Shown: piece after piece, positions 33,756 to 42,741 of the stretch | Layout: each line of letters begins with the position of its first letter | Numbering within the stretch: the stretch's first letter is position 1 | From: Acidobacteriaceae bacterium | GTDB taxonomy: Bacteria > Acidobacteriota > Terriglobia > Terriglobales > Acidobacteriaceae | Assembly: GCA_003134855.1 (NCBI GenBank) | Contig: PLCS01000004.1 | Span: 124,001-188,000 of the forward strand | Length of the DNA stretch: 64,000 nt | Direction: 5' to 3' | The notes under the pieces: generated by a model | Told to the model about the DNA's origin: nothing | The model's database searches: none | What the model saw: only the letters and a program-made list of their open reading frames with translations | Position numbers and translations under genes: made by a program

Positions 33756-36392
33756 TTACTCGATGGCGGTGGAGGCTACTTCGTGGAGCCAGCCGGGGGC
33801 TTTGAGCAGTTCGCGAGGGCGGGAGCCGTCGGCGGGGCCTACTAATCCGTCGCGCTCCATCAGGTCGATCAAGTGCGCGGCTCGGCCGTAGCCGATTCTC
33901 AAGCGGCGCTGGAGCAGCGAAGTGGAGGCCTTGCCGAACTCGAAGACCAACTGCACCGCGTCGTTGAAGAGGGGGTCGTTTTCGTCGGGGTCGGGGTTGG
34001 AGCCATCGACCTGGGCGCGCTCGTCCTTGGGCGATTCGAGGAAGCCTTCGACGTACTCGGCCTGGCCTTGCGCCTTCCAGAAGCCGACGACCGCGGCGGT
34101 CTCCTTCTCGGTGACGAGCGGCGCGTGGAGGCGCATCAGGCGGCTGGTTCCGGGCGGCAGGAAGAGCATATCGCCACGGCCCAGCAGCGCCTCGGCTCCG
34201 TTGGTGTCGAGGATGGTGCGCGAATCGACCTTGGTGGCCAGGCGGAAGCTGATGCGGGTGGGGATGTTGGCCTTGATAAGGCCGGTGATGACGTCCACGC
34301 TGGGCCGCTGCGTGGCCAGGATCAGATGAATGCCGACGGCGCGGGCCATCTGCGCTAAACGAGTAATAGATTCCTCAACATTCGCACGATCCAGCATCAT
34401 AAGGTCGGCTAGTTCGTCGATGATGATGACGATGAAGGGGAGTGGCTCTTCGTCTTCGTCGGCGTCGGAGAAGAGCGAGGGCATCACGCCCTCGAAGAGC
34501 TTGTTGTACTGGTCGATGTTGCGGACGCTGCGCGAGGCGAGCAGCTTGAGGCGGCGCTCCATCTCGCGGACGGCGTTGCGCAGCGCATTGGCGGCCAGCT
34601 TGGGTTCGGTGATGATGGGCGTGAAGAGATGCGGTACGCCTTCATACATACCAAGCTCGACGCGCTTGGGATCGACGAGAATGAGGCGGACCTGCGCCGG
34701 CGTGGTGCGGTAGAGCAGGCTCATGATCATCGCGTTGATGGCGACGGATTTGCCGCTTCCCGTGCTGCCGGCGATGAGCACGTGGGGCATGGCTGCCAGA
34801 TCGGCGGTGCGGATGCGGCCGTTGATGTCCTTGCCCATGGCGATGGTGAGGCGGGATTTGGCTTTGTGGAACTCTTCCGACTCCAGGCAGTCGCGCAGGT
34901 GGATGGTCTCGCGGCGGTGGTTGGGAACCTGAATGCCAACGGTGTTCTTGCCGGCCATGCGCTCGATGAGGATGCTTTCGGCGCGCATCGCGAGGCAAAG
35001 GTCGTCGGCAAGGCCGGTGACGCGGCTGTACTTGACGCCGGCTTCGGGCTTGAACTCGTAGGTGGTGACCATTGGGCCGGGGTTGATCTGGACGACCTGG
35101 CCACGGACGTCGAACTCGGCGCATTTTTCCACCAGCACGCGGGCTTCGTCGCGCAGTTCGTCCTCGCGGACGGCCTGGGGACCGTCGCCGGGGTTGAGCA
35201 GCGTGCTGGGCGGTAGCTTGAAGCCGCTGACGCTCTTGGGCGTGACGGTCGAGGTGTGCAGATCGGCGTCGGCGCGCTCGTGGATGGCGATTGCATCGGC
35301 GTGCGCGGCAGGGGCGGGCTCAAAGGTGAAGCGAGGGGCGGCTACTGGCTCAAAGTGGTTGGGCGTGGGGCGGGGCTGGATGGGCTGGGGCGGCGTGGGG
35401 GCGAAGTGCGCCGGTTCCGGTTGCGCCGTAATGGGGATGGCGGCGGGAATCTCCTCAACGGGCGCCGGGGCGGGGGCCCACCCCATCGACGAAGACCTGT
35501 CGCTGGGGACCCCGGGGGCAACCGCGGCGCGCTCCCAGATGCTGCGCGTTGGAGCGGGGTTCGGGGCTTCGTTCGCTGTCGGCTGGATGGCGCGTTGATA
35601 GGCGGGAATGTCTTGCGGGTCGATTTCGGGCGCGCGCCGACGGTGGAAGAGACGGGCGAAAAGGCCGGGACGAACATCGAGTGAGGCTTGGCCGTCCTCC
35701 GAATCCGCGGCGGGAATCTGCTGCGGGGATGGTTTTTCCAATTCGCGCTCGGCAAGGCGCTCTTCCTTGAGCTCGGCGCGCTGCTCGCGCCAGTTGCGCC
35801 AGCGGTCGTGCAGCGAGGCGAGATTGAGCCAGCGGGCCTGGAGGCTCTCGAAGATGGCCTCGAAGCTGACGGCAGAGGCAAACCACAGGCCAGCGGCGGC
35901 CAGCACGCCAGCCACCAGCCATGCGCCCTGGATGTTCAAATAAGTCACGAGCAGGCCGGCCATGAGCTTGCCGACCACGCCCTCGACCGGCAGCGCATGA
36001 AGCCAGAGCCAGCGCCAGGGCAGCAGTCCGAAGACCGCGGGCAGAAAGGTGAGCGCCAGCACGGTGCCCATCCAGCGCAGCCACGCCAGCCCGCCGGGGC
36101 GCGAACGCATCCAGGTCCAGCCCAGCCCTCCCAGCCACAGGGGCAGGAAGAAGGCGGTGATGCCGACGGCTTGCAGCAGCAGGTCGCTGAGGTAGGCGCC
36201 GAAGAGGCCGATCCAGTTGCGGACGGCGTGGGGGCCGGTTGCGCCCGAGGCGGTATTCAGCGAAGGATCAGAGGGCTGGTACGTGGCCAGCGAAAACAGG
36301 ACGAGCAGCGAGGCCAGTACCAGCACCAGCCCCAGGAAGATGTTGAGGGGGCGGCTGCGCGTTGGCGCTAAAACAATGCGAATCGGTTTCAT
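33756..36392 (-). CDS. ftsK: DNA translocase FtsK
   Basis: 878 aa. N-terminal membrane domain of four helices (about 18-190), a Pro-rich linker, then the RecA-like motor with Walker A AGSTGSGKSVAINAM and Walker B FIVIIIDELADLMM. The C-terminal winged-helix gamma domain reads DAVQLVFEFGKASTSLLQRRLRIGYGRAAHLIDLMERDGLVG and recognises KOPS-type sequences. FtsK pumps chromosome ends through the division septum and helps dimer resolution. The ATG start is at 36392. The gene is convergent with the phosphatase gene. Confidence 0.96.
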   Translation of the reverse strand: MKPIRIVLAPTRSRPLNIFLGLVLVLASLLVLFSLATYQPSDPSLNTASGATGPHAVRNWIGLFGAYLSDLLLQAVGITAFFLPLWLGGLGWTWMRSRPGGLAWLRWMGTVLALTFLPAVFGLLPWRWLWLHALPVEGVVGKLMAGLLVTYLNIQGAWLVAGVLAAAGLWFASAVSFEAIFESLQARWLNLASLHDRWRNWREQRAELKEERLAERELEKPSPQQIPAADSEDGQASLDVRPGLFARLFHRRRAPEIDPQDIPAYQRAIQPTANEAPNPAPTRSIWERAAVAPGVPSDRSSSMGWAPAPAPVEEIPAAIPITAQPEPAHFAPTPPQPIQPRPTPNHFEPVAAPRFTFEPAPAAHADAIAIHERADADLHTSTVTPKSVSGFKLPPSTLLNPGDGPQAVREDELRDEARVLVEKCAEFDVRGQVVQINPGPMVTTYEFKPEAGVKYSRVTGLADDLCLAMRAESILIERMAGKNTVGIQVPNHRRETIHLRDCLESEEFHKAKSRLTIAMGKDINGRIRTADLAAMPHVLIAGSTGSGKSVAINAMIMSLLYRTTPAQVRLILVDPKRVELGMYEGVPHLFTPIITEPKLAANALRNAVREMERRLKLLASRSVRNIDQYNKLFEGVMPSLFSDADEDEEPLPFIVIIIDELADLMMLDRANVEESITRLAQMARAVGIHLILATQRPSVDVITGLIKANIPTRISFRLATKVDSRTILDTNGAEALLGRGDMLFLPPGTSRLMRLHAPLVTEKETAAVVGFWKAQGQAEYVEGFLESPKDERAQVDGSNPDPDENDPLFNDAVQLVFEFGKASTSLLQRRLRIGYGRAAHLIDLMERDGLVGPADGSRPRELLKAPGWLHEVASTAIE

Positions 36393-36560
36393 GGCGGTGG
36401 CGCTCCGTCTCGCTGGCTACTCTGGAAAGCTGCCGCGAGCGAGAGGATGGAGCAGGCGAAGACTCCCAGAGCAGTCTCTATTATCTGCGTTGGATAGGTG
36501 GATTTTGGGCAAAATCGGGCGGGAGGAACCAGCGGCATTATCAGGAAGACCAGCAGCCAT

Positions 36561-36974
36561 TTATCGAATGATGGTGAAGGTCTGTCGGCGTTGCGGACCG
36601 AAACGAAAGATTGCAAAATGCTCATCCAGGGATGCGGCGCGCTCGATCCCCAGTCGGCGCATCACTGCAAAGCTCGTGCGGTCCACAATGGAGAAGTCCT
36701 GATCCCTCCAATCCAGACCTATTTGCCAAGCCGTTTCCAAATCCGCCGAGCCTACCGTCTCAATGGCTACGGCTCCCTCGCGGAGGATCTCCCAGAACCG
36801 ATCGGCAACGTTGCCCCCAAGCCTGCGGTTCAGCAACATCCAGGTTTCAACCAGAATGTGGTCGGAGGTCACCAACGGCTCGCCTGACTTGACGATCTCT
36901 TTGGCGCGGGCACTGTCGCAGTCGGAGGAATCCGCAACTGCGTACCAAATCGATGTGTCCACGAAGAGGCTCAT
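36561..36974 (-). CDS. PIN-domain toxin (VapC-like)
   Basis: 137 aa PIN-domain nuclease. The N-terminal acidic site is FVDTSIWYAVAD (D6); a middle HILVETWMLLNRR carries the conserved glutamate; the C-terminal DRTSFAVMRRLGIERAASLDEHFAIFRF holds further aspartates. VapC toxins cleave tRNA or rRNA. The start overlaps the upstream antitoxin gene by 4 bp. The protein is complete. Confidence 0.9.
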   Translation of the reverse strand: MSLFVDTSIWYAVADSSDCDSARAKEIVKSGEPLVTSDHILVETWMLLNRRLGGNVADRFWEILREGAVAIETVGSADLETAWQIGLDWRDQDFSIVDRTSFAVMRRLGIERAASLDEHFAIFRFGPQRRQTFTIIR

Positions 36975-37261
36975 CCGAGGACTTGCTCGTTCTCCAGCAG
37001 CCGGCTGCGGCGCGATGAAGCGGCGGACTCAAAATCGAATGCCTCTTCGATCATTTCGTGCTTATGCCTCGCGATGTTGGAGCCGCCTGAGCTTCCCAGG
37101 TCGAAGAGTGCTTCAATTCCCACAACCGCTTTGGGCCGAGTAAGATCCCGCTCGACCAGCCGGCGAACATACTCGGCAAATGAGACACCGAGATCGCTGG
37201 CGCGTTGCCGTGCACGCCGTTGCGTCTCATTTTCAAGAGCGATCTGGGTTCGAGCCATCAT
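36971..37261 (-). CDS. Ribbon-helix-helix antitoxin (VapB-like)
   Basis: 96 aa. The N-terminus MARTQIALENETQRRARQRASDLGVSFAEYVRRLVERDL is a ribbon-helix-helix DNA-binding domain; the remaining ~50 residues (MIEEAFDFESAASSRRSRLLENEQVLG) should neutralise the PIN toxin encoded next with a 4-bp overlap. Two adjacent ATGs (37261, 37258) can start it. Probably autoregulated with the toxin. Confidence 0.85.
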   Translation of the reverse strand: MMARTQIALENETQRRARQRASDLGVSFAEYVRRLVERDLTRPKAVVGIEALFDLGSSGGSNIARHKHEMIEEAFDFESAASSRRSRLLENEQVLG

Positions 37262-37302
37262 GATGGCTACATCATACTACAAATCCACTTTTTCGGGGTA
37301 AC

Positions 37303-38166
37303 TCAACTCCCGATAAACTTGCTCCCCCAGATCAGCAGCGCCGCGCCGAGGAGGATTCGATAGATCGCGAACATGGTAAACCCGTGCTTGCGGACCCAGA
37401 AAAGGAACCACTCCACCACGCCCAGCGCCACGATGAAAGAGACTACGAAGCCGATGATGAGCACGATCCAGTTCTCGCCATTCATCACCACATGGGCGGC
37501 GACGCCGTGGCTGGGGAAGACTTCCTTCTTCAAGTCCCAGATCGTCGCGGCGATCATCGTGGGAATGGAGAGTAGGAAGCTGAATTCGAGGGCGGTGGGC
37601 CGGTCCATACCCACCAACTGGCCGGCGGCGATGGTGGACATGGAGCGCGAGGTTCCGGGGAAGATCGCCGAGAGCGTCTGGCAGAGGCCGATCCAGATGG
37701 CCTGCGGCAGCGTCATCTCCTCGACGTGGTTGGTGTCGGCATCGTAGCGGTCGCTCCTCACATCGACGATCCACATCACGACGCCGCCGATCAGCAACGC
37801 CAACGCCATCGCGGTAAGGCTGCCCAGGTTCTTCTCGCTCCACTTGTGCAGCAGCAGCGCGGGCGCCGAGGTAAAGGCAAAGGCGATCAGCGTCAGAGAG
37901 ATGGGGTGGTTGAGCCAGGTGCGGTCCCGGTTTTCGCCCTGGGGAAAGGTGCGTATGAAGTCGACAATGCGGCTCAGGAAAAGCAGCAGCAGCGCCAGAA
38001 TCGCGCCCAATTGAATGACGATGGTATACATCTTCCAGTAGGCGTCATCCAGCGGAATCTTCATCAGTGCTTCGGTGATGCGCAGGTGCGCCGTCGAGCT
38101 GACCGGCAAAAATTCGGTCAAGCCTTCCACAATGCCTAGTAAAACGGACTGAATGTATGGGTTCAA
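37303..38166 (-). CDS. uppP: Undecaprenyl-diphosphatase
   Basis: 287 aa polytopic membrane enzyme (BacA type) that recycles the lipid carrier for cell-wall synthesis; its overexpression gives bacitracin resistance. Signature motifs: GIVEGLTEFLPVSSTAHL near the N-terminus and FPGTSRSMSTIAAGQLVGMDR in the middle, which form the active site. The TTG at 38166 is chosen as start because GGAGG lies 4 bp upstream and it gives the usual N-terminus; the open frame extends 31 codons further without family likeness. Confidence 0.95.
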   Translation of the reverse strand: MNPYIQSVLLGIVEGLTEFLPVSSTAHLRITEALMKIPLDDAYWKMYTIVIQLGAILALLLLFLSRIVDFIRTFPQGENRDRTWLNHPISLTLIAFAFTSAPALLLHKWSEKNLGSLTAMALALLIGGVVMWIVDVRSDRYDADTNHVEEMTLPQAIWIGLCQTLSAIFPGTSRSMSTIAAGQLVGMDRPTALEFSFLLSIPTMIAATIWDLKKEVFPSHGVAAHVVMNGENWIVLIIGFVVSFIVALGVVEWFLFWVRKHGFTMFAIYRILLGAALLIWGSKFIGS

Positions 38167-38185
38167 GAAGCCTCCAGGGCGCGCG

Positions 38186-39205
38186 TCACTCCCGGTCGTT
38201 GCCGTAGACGGGAACGCCCTGATCCAATTTGAACACGAGAGCGGCGGCACGTACGGCAAAATCTGTCTGAGGGAACTTGTCTTTTAACCTTGCGGCCAGT
38301 TCGCGAGCATGCGCGCGAGCGGCGTCGCTCTTCTTGTCGCTGCCGTCGGCGGCAAACATATCCGTCAGCACGGCCTGCCGGTAGACGGCCTGATAGAGCG
38401 CCTGCGCGGTGCGCGGGCTGTCAGGACATTCGGCCGCGTACTTCTCGTAGACCGCCGACTCCTTCTCCGGGCACTTGGGAGAGCCCTGCCAGTCGCCGCA
38501 GAGCTTGTTGTCGAGGAGCGCGAAGGCGGCCAGATCGCTGGCGCGGGTGTGCGGATAGAGCTTGATCACCTTCTTCAGCTCCTCCTCGTCCATCTGGTCG
38601 TGCATATAGGGGTCGCGCTCGCGGGCCGAAGGGCGCGAGGCGGCGTCGGCCCTCTGCAACTGCCAGAGAATGTCCGCTGCCCGCCACATCGCTTCGGGGA
38701 CGAGCGGCGACTTGGGAAACATCTCCACCAGACGGCGGTAGAGCAGCCGCGCGCTCTGCGCCGCGTTCACCGGGCCGCGCGGGTCACTGGCCAGCGATTC
38801 CTGATTGGCCGCCTCGCCCATTAGTACCTGGTCGCCGTTGGGCGTAGTTTCGATGACCACCCCTTTCGCCTCCATCCAGCCGGAGATGGGCGGCGTCACC
38901 TCGTCGCGGCCGAATTGGGGGGCGTCTTTCTGGCGCGCTTCCTGAATGTCGGTGTTGGCGTAGACCCTCAGCCAGGGGCCGCTATGCTCGGCGACGACCA
39001 TCTCGCGGCCAATCTGCACGCGGTCCACCTTCTGCGAGCTGGTGTCGGGCGAGATGTAGAGCCAGGTGACGCGCAGCGGCGTGGCGCGCGGGCCTGCCAT
39101 CGGCTTTTCCAGTTGCGGCGGCTTGGCGGCGAAGGCGGTCAGCGCGGCGCAGTTCAGGGCAAGAATAAGCGCAAGGCTTCGGGGAGCGGGGATGCGGGGC
39201 TTCAT
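38186..39205 (-). CDS. Secreted SH3/TPR-like protein of unknown function
   Basis: 339 aa with a signal peptide (MKPRIPAPRSLALILALNCAALTAFA). An SH3-like segment follows (TWLYISPDTSSQKVDRVQIGREMVVAEHSGPWLRVYANTD), then a mostly helical region resembling tetratricopeptide repeats (ARLLYRRLVEMFPKSPLVPEAMWRAADILW; AVYEKYAAECPDSPRTAQALYQAV). The role is probably protein-protein contact in the periplasm. The ATG at 39220 is an alternative start. uppP lies 20 bp downstream and may be co-transcribed. Confidence 0.72.
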   Translation of the reverse strand: MKPRIPAPRSLALILALNCAALTAFAAKPPQLEKPMAGPRATPLRVTWLYISPDTSSQKVDRVQIGREMVVAEHSGPWLRVYANTDIQEARQKDAPQFGRDEVTPPISGWMEAKGVVIETTPNGDQVLMGEAANQESLASDPRGPVNAAQSARLLYRRLVEMFPKSPLVPEAMWRAADILWQLQRADAASRPSARERDPYMHDQMDEEELKKVIKLYPHTRASDLAAFALLDNKLCGDWQGSPKCPEKESAVYEKYAAECPDSPRTAQALYQAVYRQAVLTDMFAADGSDKKSDAARAHARELAARLKDKFPQTDFAVRAAALVFKLDQGVPVYGNDRE

Positions 39206-39304
39206 CACAGAGAAAATCATAGCCGAAGGACGTTACGGCATGTTGTGGGTGAGCAGCCGGGCGAAGTGATACAGTGAATACACGTATTCGCACTGGAGGT
39301 AAAG

Positions 39305-39532
39305 GTGGCTACTTCGATCAGGCTTGCGCCGGAACTCGCCAACCGGCTCGATCAGTTGGCTTTGAAGACGGGGCGCACGAAGGCTTTCTATCTGCGGGAG
39401 ATCATTGAAGGCGGCATCCGTGAGATGGAGGAATATTATTTGGCCGCCGAGACATTGGCGCGGGTACGCAAGGGGCAGGAGCACGTGCATTCCGCAGCTT
39501 CGGTGAGGAAAGACCTTGGCCTGGGCGATTGA
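39305..39532 (+). CDS. RelB/RHH-type antitoxin
   Basis: 75 aa. The N-terminus MATSIRLAPELANRLDQLALKTGRTKAFYLREIIEGGIREMEEYYLA is a ribbon-helix-helix domain of the DinJ/RelB type; the short C-terminal part (VRKGQEHVHSAASVRKDLGLGD) should cover the toxin. The start, probably GTG at 39305, follows GGAGGTAAAG. It overlaps the toxin gene by 17 bp. Confidence 0.87.
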   Translation: MATSIRLAPELANRLDQLALKTGRTKAFYLREIIEGGIREMEEYYLAAETLARVRKGQEHVHSAASVRKDLGLGD

Positions 39533-39782
39533 GTACGCGGAGACCGCGAAGAAGCAACTGCGAAAACTGGACAAAGCAGCAGCCCGGCGCATCGCCGATT
39601 TCATGGATGAGCGCGTTGCTCCGAGCGAGGATCCGCGCGGATTGGGCAAGGCGCTGAAGGGGCCTTTGGGCGATCTGTGGCGCTATCGAGTGGGCGATTT
39701 TCGCGTCTTTTGCGATATTCAGAGCGCGGTGCTGACGGTTCTGATCTTGCAGATCGGCAATCGACGAGAAGTCTATCGATGA
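39516..39782 (+). CDS. RelE/ParE-type toxin
   Basis: 88 aa: AWAIEYAETAKKQLRKLDKAAARRIADFMDERV, then LKGPLGDLWRYRVGDFRVFCDIQ and a final strand VLILQIGNRREVYR. The W-R-Y-R-x-G-D/Y-R core is typical of RelE mRNA interferases. The TTG start lies in the end of the antitoxin gene, after GAGGAAAG. It is complete. Confidence 0.9.
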   Translation: MAWAIEYAETAKKQLRKLDKAAARRIADFMDERVAPSEDPRGLGKALKGPLGDLWRYRVGDFRVFCDIQSAVLTVLILQIGNRREVYR

Positions 39783-39787
39783 ACGGA

Positions 39788-40774
39788 TCACGCTTCGGTG
39801 AGCACCTCGGCGAGCAGTTCCGGCGCGACGTTGCCACCGCTCACCACGGCTACGGCTTTCTTGTAGGCGGGCAACTCAGCCGCATGGAAGAGCAGCGCGG
39901 CAGTGGCGACAGCCCCGCTGGGCTCGGGAACGAGGCGCGTGGCGGCCACAATGGCGCGCATGGCGGCGCGAATCTCGGCCTCGGTGACGGTAAGGATGCC
40001 GTCCACAAAGGCCTGGATGTGGGCAAAGTTGCGCACGCCGACGCTCTGGGTGCGCAGTCCGTCGCAGATGGTGCGGCTGACCAGTTCGGCGGGCCACTCG
40101 ACGATGGAGCCGGCGCGGAAGCTTGCGGCGGTGTCGCCGGCCAGCTCCGGCTCCACGCCGAAGACCTTCGCGTCCGGATGGAGCTGCTTGACGGCAGCGG
40201 CTACGCCGCTCAACAGGCCGCCGCCGGAGACCGGAGCCAGCACCAGGTCCACATCGGGGAGAGCTTCGACGATCTCCAGGCCGCAGGTGGCTTGGCCGGC
40301 GATGATCTGCTCGTCGTCATAGGGCGGCACAACGACGTAGCCGTGTTCGCGAACCAGTTGCTCGGCGACGGCAAGGCGTTCGCTCGAAGCCAGGCCCACA
40401 TCGACGACCTCGGCTCCTAGCGCCAGCGTCGCCGCGCGCTTGATGGCCGGGGCGTTCGAGGGCATCACGATGATGGCTTTAGCGCCTACCGCGCGCGCCA
40501 CATAGGCCACGGCCTGCGCATGGTTGCCGCTGGAGTAAGTTATGACGCCGCGGGCGATCTCTTCGGGACCCAATTGCAGAATCTTGTTGGCTGCGCCGCG
40601 CATCTTGAAGGCGCCGATGGGCTGAAGACTCTCCGCCTTGAGCCAGATTTGCTTGCCGGTTCCGTGGCCGGAGAGGCCGGGGAAGGCAGCTTCGACCAGC
40701 GGGGTTTTCACGGCGATCTGCGCGATGCGGTCGGCGGCGGCGCGAATGGTTTCGAGGGAGACGAGGTCGGCCAT
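39788..40774 (-). CDS. Threonine dehydratase / serine racemase-like PLP enzyme
   Basis: 328 aa fold-type II PLP enzyme. The PLP lysine is in the motif QPIGAFKMRGA; SSGNHAQAVA binds the substrate carboxylate; the phosphate loop SGGGLLSGVAAAVKQLHP and the C-terminal VVSGGNVAP complete the site. It lacks a C-terminal ACT regulatory domain, as in catabolic threonine deaminases and serine racemases. It converts L-threonine to 2-oxobutanoate and ammonia, or racemises serine; sequence reading alone cannot decide. The ATG is at 40774. Confidence 0.88.
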   Translation of the reverse strand: MADLVSLETIRAAADRIAQIAVKTPLVEAAFPGLSGHGTGKQIWLKAESLQPIGAFKMRGAANKILQLGPEEIARGVITYSSGNHAQAVAYVARAVGAKAIIVMPSNAPAIKRAATLALGAEVVDVGLASSERLAVAEQLVREHGYVVVPPYDDEQIIAGQATCGLEIVEALPDVDLVLAPVSGGGLLSGVAAAVKQLHPDAKVFGVEPELAGDTAASFRAGSIVEWPAELVSRTICDGLRTQSVGVRNFAHIQAFVDGILTVTEAEIRAAMRAIVAATRLVPEPSGAVATAALLFHAAELPAYKKAVAVVSGGNVAPELLAEVLTEA

Positions 40775-40919
40775 GAGAGGAATTGTACAGATGCCGCCTG
40801 TCTGCGCCAGTATGCATAGAGCAATCTATGGACTTTATATGCGCCGGCCCTGGCGTGCAGGACGCATCTTTCGCCAAAACCGCCCTTGAACTGGTAAGTT
40901 GAACTAGAAGGAAGCTGTT

Positions 40920-41297
40920 TTGCCGATGGCCTCAAACCCCTATTTTTCTCTGGCAGTTCTGTTCCTGGCGGCGCTTGGCTTTGGGCTGGCTCCGCTGGGA
41001 CTGGCGTGGCTCTGGGCCAAGGTGTTTTCCCCGCCCAAGCCGAACGCCGTGAAGAATGCCATCTACGAGTGCGGCCTGGAGTCCAGGGGCGACGCCTGGA
41101 TGCAGTTCCACTCGGCCTATTACCTGTATGCGATCATCTTTCTGATCTTCGACGTGGAAGCGGTCTTTCTGCTGCCCTTCGCGGTGGCCTTCAGCGGGTT
41201 GGGCGTGGCGGCCTGCGGGGCGATGCTGGTCTTTGTGCTGCTGCTGGTCGAGGGGCTGGCATGGGCCTGGGCCAAGGGGGTTCTCACTTGGCAGTGA
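40920..41297 (+). CDS. nuoA: NADH-quinone oxidoreductase subunit A
   Basis: 125 aa, three transmembrane helices, first gene of the complex I operon. It shows PNAVKNAIYECGLESRGDAWMQFHSAYYLYAIIFLIFDVEAVFLLPFAV, the conserved loop with the ECG motif and acidic helix. The TTG at 40920 (6 bp after AGGAAG) or the ATG at 40926 starts it. A promoter should lie in 40775-40919. A GGGACTA-type repeat follows the stop. Confidence 0.95.
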   Translation: MPMASNPYFSLAVLFLAALGFGLAPLGLAWLWAKVFSPPKPNAVKNAIYECGLESRGDAWMQFHSAYYLYAIIFLIFDVEAVFLLPFAVAFSGLGVAACGAMLVFVLLLVEGLAWAWAKGVLTWQ

Positions 41298-41335
41298 GGA
41301 CAGGGACTAAGGGACTAGGGACTTAGGGACTAGAA
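41296..41335. repeat. GGGACTA simple repeat
   Basis: GGACTAAGGGACTAGGGAC and a further GGGACTAG form at least four units between nuoA and nuoB. The same unit reappears at 41964-41990, where it encodes the last residues and stop of nuoB. Confidence 0.7.
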
Positions 41336-41351
41336 GAAGACGGAGTAAATC

Positions 41352-41972
41352 ATGGCTGTCGATGAGGGCTTGAAGATCGAACTAGGCAAGCAAGGGGTCT
41401 TCGTGACTACCATCGAGGAGCTGTACAACTGGGGGCGGCGGAACTCGATCTGGCCGATGCAGTTTGGGCTGGCCTGCTGCGCGATTGAGATGATCGCGAC
41501 GACCATGGCGCGCTACGATCTGGCGCGCTTCGGGGCCGAGGTCTTCCGGCCGTCGCCCCGCCAGGCCGACCTGATGATCGTCTCCGGGACAGTGACCAAA
41601 AAGATGGCGCCGCAGGTGGTGCGGCTCTACAACCAGATGGCCGAGCCGCGCTACGTGATTGCGATGGGAGCGTGTGCGATCTCCGGAGGGCCGTTCAAGC
41701 AGGGCTATAACGTACTGAAAGGGATCGACCGCTATATTCCCGTGGATGTGCATATTCCCGGCTGTCCGCCGCGGCCGGAAGCGCTGATTCAAGCCTTCAT
41801 GACGCTGCAGAAGAAGATTGACGGCCAGCCGTTGACCGGCGAGGGTCGTCCGCGGCATTTGAACTCCGAAGCCCAGGGCGAGTTTCCGGTCCCTGTCTTT
41901 GGAGAGCATGATCTGGAGCCGGCGTCGAACAAGGGAGTATGGCCGTTACCGGTGATCAATAACAGGGACTAG
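41352..41972 (+). CDS. nuoB: NADH-quinone oxidoreductase subunit B
   Basis: 206 aa carrying cluster N2 at the quinone site. The tandem cysteines are in [12 protein letters not shown]; the other ligands are in [11 protein letters not shown] and [16 protein letters not shown]. The peripheral arm subunit contacts NuoD and NuoH. The ATG at 41352 is preceded by AAGACGGAG. The final residues (NNRD) and stop lie in a GGGACTAG repeat, so the C-terminus is not conserved. Confidence 0.96.
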   Translation: MAVDEGLKIELGKQGVFVTTIEELYNWGRRNSIWPMQFGLACCAIEMIATTMARYDLARFGAEVFRPSPRQADLMIVSGTVTKKMAPQVVRLYNQMAEPRYVIAMGACAISGGPFKQGYNVLKGIDRYIPVDVHIPGCPPRPEALIQAFMTLQKKIDGQPLTGEGRPRHLNSEAQGEFPVPVFGEHDLEPASNKGVWPLPVINNRD

Positions 41973-42040
41973 GGACTACTAGGAACAAGTGACCGGAACT
42001 AACAGACTGGTGTACGTTTCATCAATTCGCTTTGTATCAG

Positions 42041-42096
42041 GGCACGACTTCAGTCGTGCCGAAAAAGGCCTTAATTACAAGGGGTTTTAACCCTTG
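42041..42096. repeat. Two-hairpin intergenic element between nuoB and nuoC
   Basis: A perfect palindrome GGCACGACTTCAGTCGTGCC (42041-42060) is followed by CAAGGG-GTTTTAA-CCCTTG (42078-42096). The first arm sequence is shared with 9036-9049. It may act as an RNA-processing site inside the nuo transcript, or be a dispersed repeat. Confidence 0.7.
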
Positions 42097-42174
42097 AGGG
42101 ATTGCAAACGAGACAGGTCGGCCATTGATGAAACACGCTCTAGGAACTTGCCGAGAGCTTTGAAGGAACAGGGA

Positions 42175-42741
42175 TTGAAGACAGTAGAAGAGATCAAAAC
42201 GGCGATTGAGGCGGCCGTACCGGGCGCGGGGGTGGAGATTGTCTCGAATCCCAGCCCGAGCGGTCAGCACTCGCTTCGTCTTGTGCCGGAATGCGCGCTG
42301 GTGGTGGCGAAGTTCCTGCGCGACGACGCTGAGCTCAAGCTGGATTATCTGTCGAACGCAACGGGCGTGGATTGGACGGACTCGTTGGAGGCGGTCTACC
42401 ACCTGTATTCGGTGGAGAAGAAGCATGGGCCGGTGGTGCTTCGCATGCGGACGGTGAACCGGACAGACCAGGTGGAACTGCCTTCGCTGACGCCGGTCTG
42501 GCGGTCAGCGGAGTTTCAGGAGCGGGAGATCTTCGACCTCTATGGGATCGTCTTCACCGGCCACCCGGACCTGCGGCGGCTGCTGATGTGGGAGGGCTTC
42601 AAGGATCATCCGATGCGCCGGGATTACCGCGAGCCGGACGACTTCGAATATGAACCGACGGCGCACGACGAGGTGTTGAAGCGGGCGACCGAGCATCAGG
42701 CTGCGGTCGCCGGTCAGCCAGGATCGGAGGCCGGCGCATGA
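42175..42741 (+). CDS. nuoC: NADH-quinone oxidoreductase subunit C
   Basis: 188 aa from the TTG at 42175, which follows AAGGAACAGGG. Family landmarks: LDYLSNATGVDW, VYHLYSVEKKHGPVVLRMRT, and the signature VWRSAEFQEREIFDLYGIVFTGHPDLRRLLMWEGFKDHPMRRDY. The peripheral-arm subunit links NuoD and NuoG in usual complexes. Longer in-frame starts (42160, 42148, 42094) run into the repeat element and are less likely. It overlaps nuoD by 4 bp. Confidence 0.93.
   Translation: MKTVEEIKTAIEAAVPGAGVEIVSNPSPSGQHSLRLVPECALVVAKFLRDDAELKLDYLSNATGVDWTDSLEAVYHLYSVEKKHGPVVLRMRTVNRTDQVELPSLTPVWRSAEFQEREIFDLYGIVFTGHPDLRRLLMWEGFKDHPMRRDYREPDDFEYEPTAHDEVLKRATEHQAAVAGQPGSEAGA

Noticed and set aside
42094..42174. Longer nuoC with an N-terminal extension
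   Set aside because: The extra residues are encoded by the intergenic repeat and have no family likeness; the TTG at 42175 has a good ribosome-binding site.
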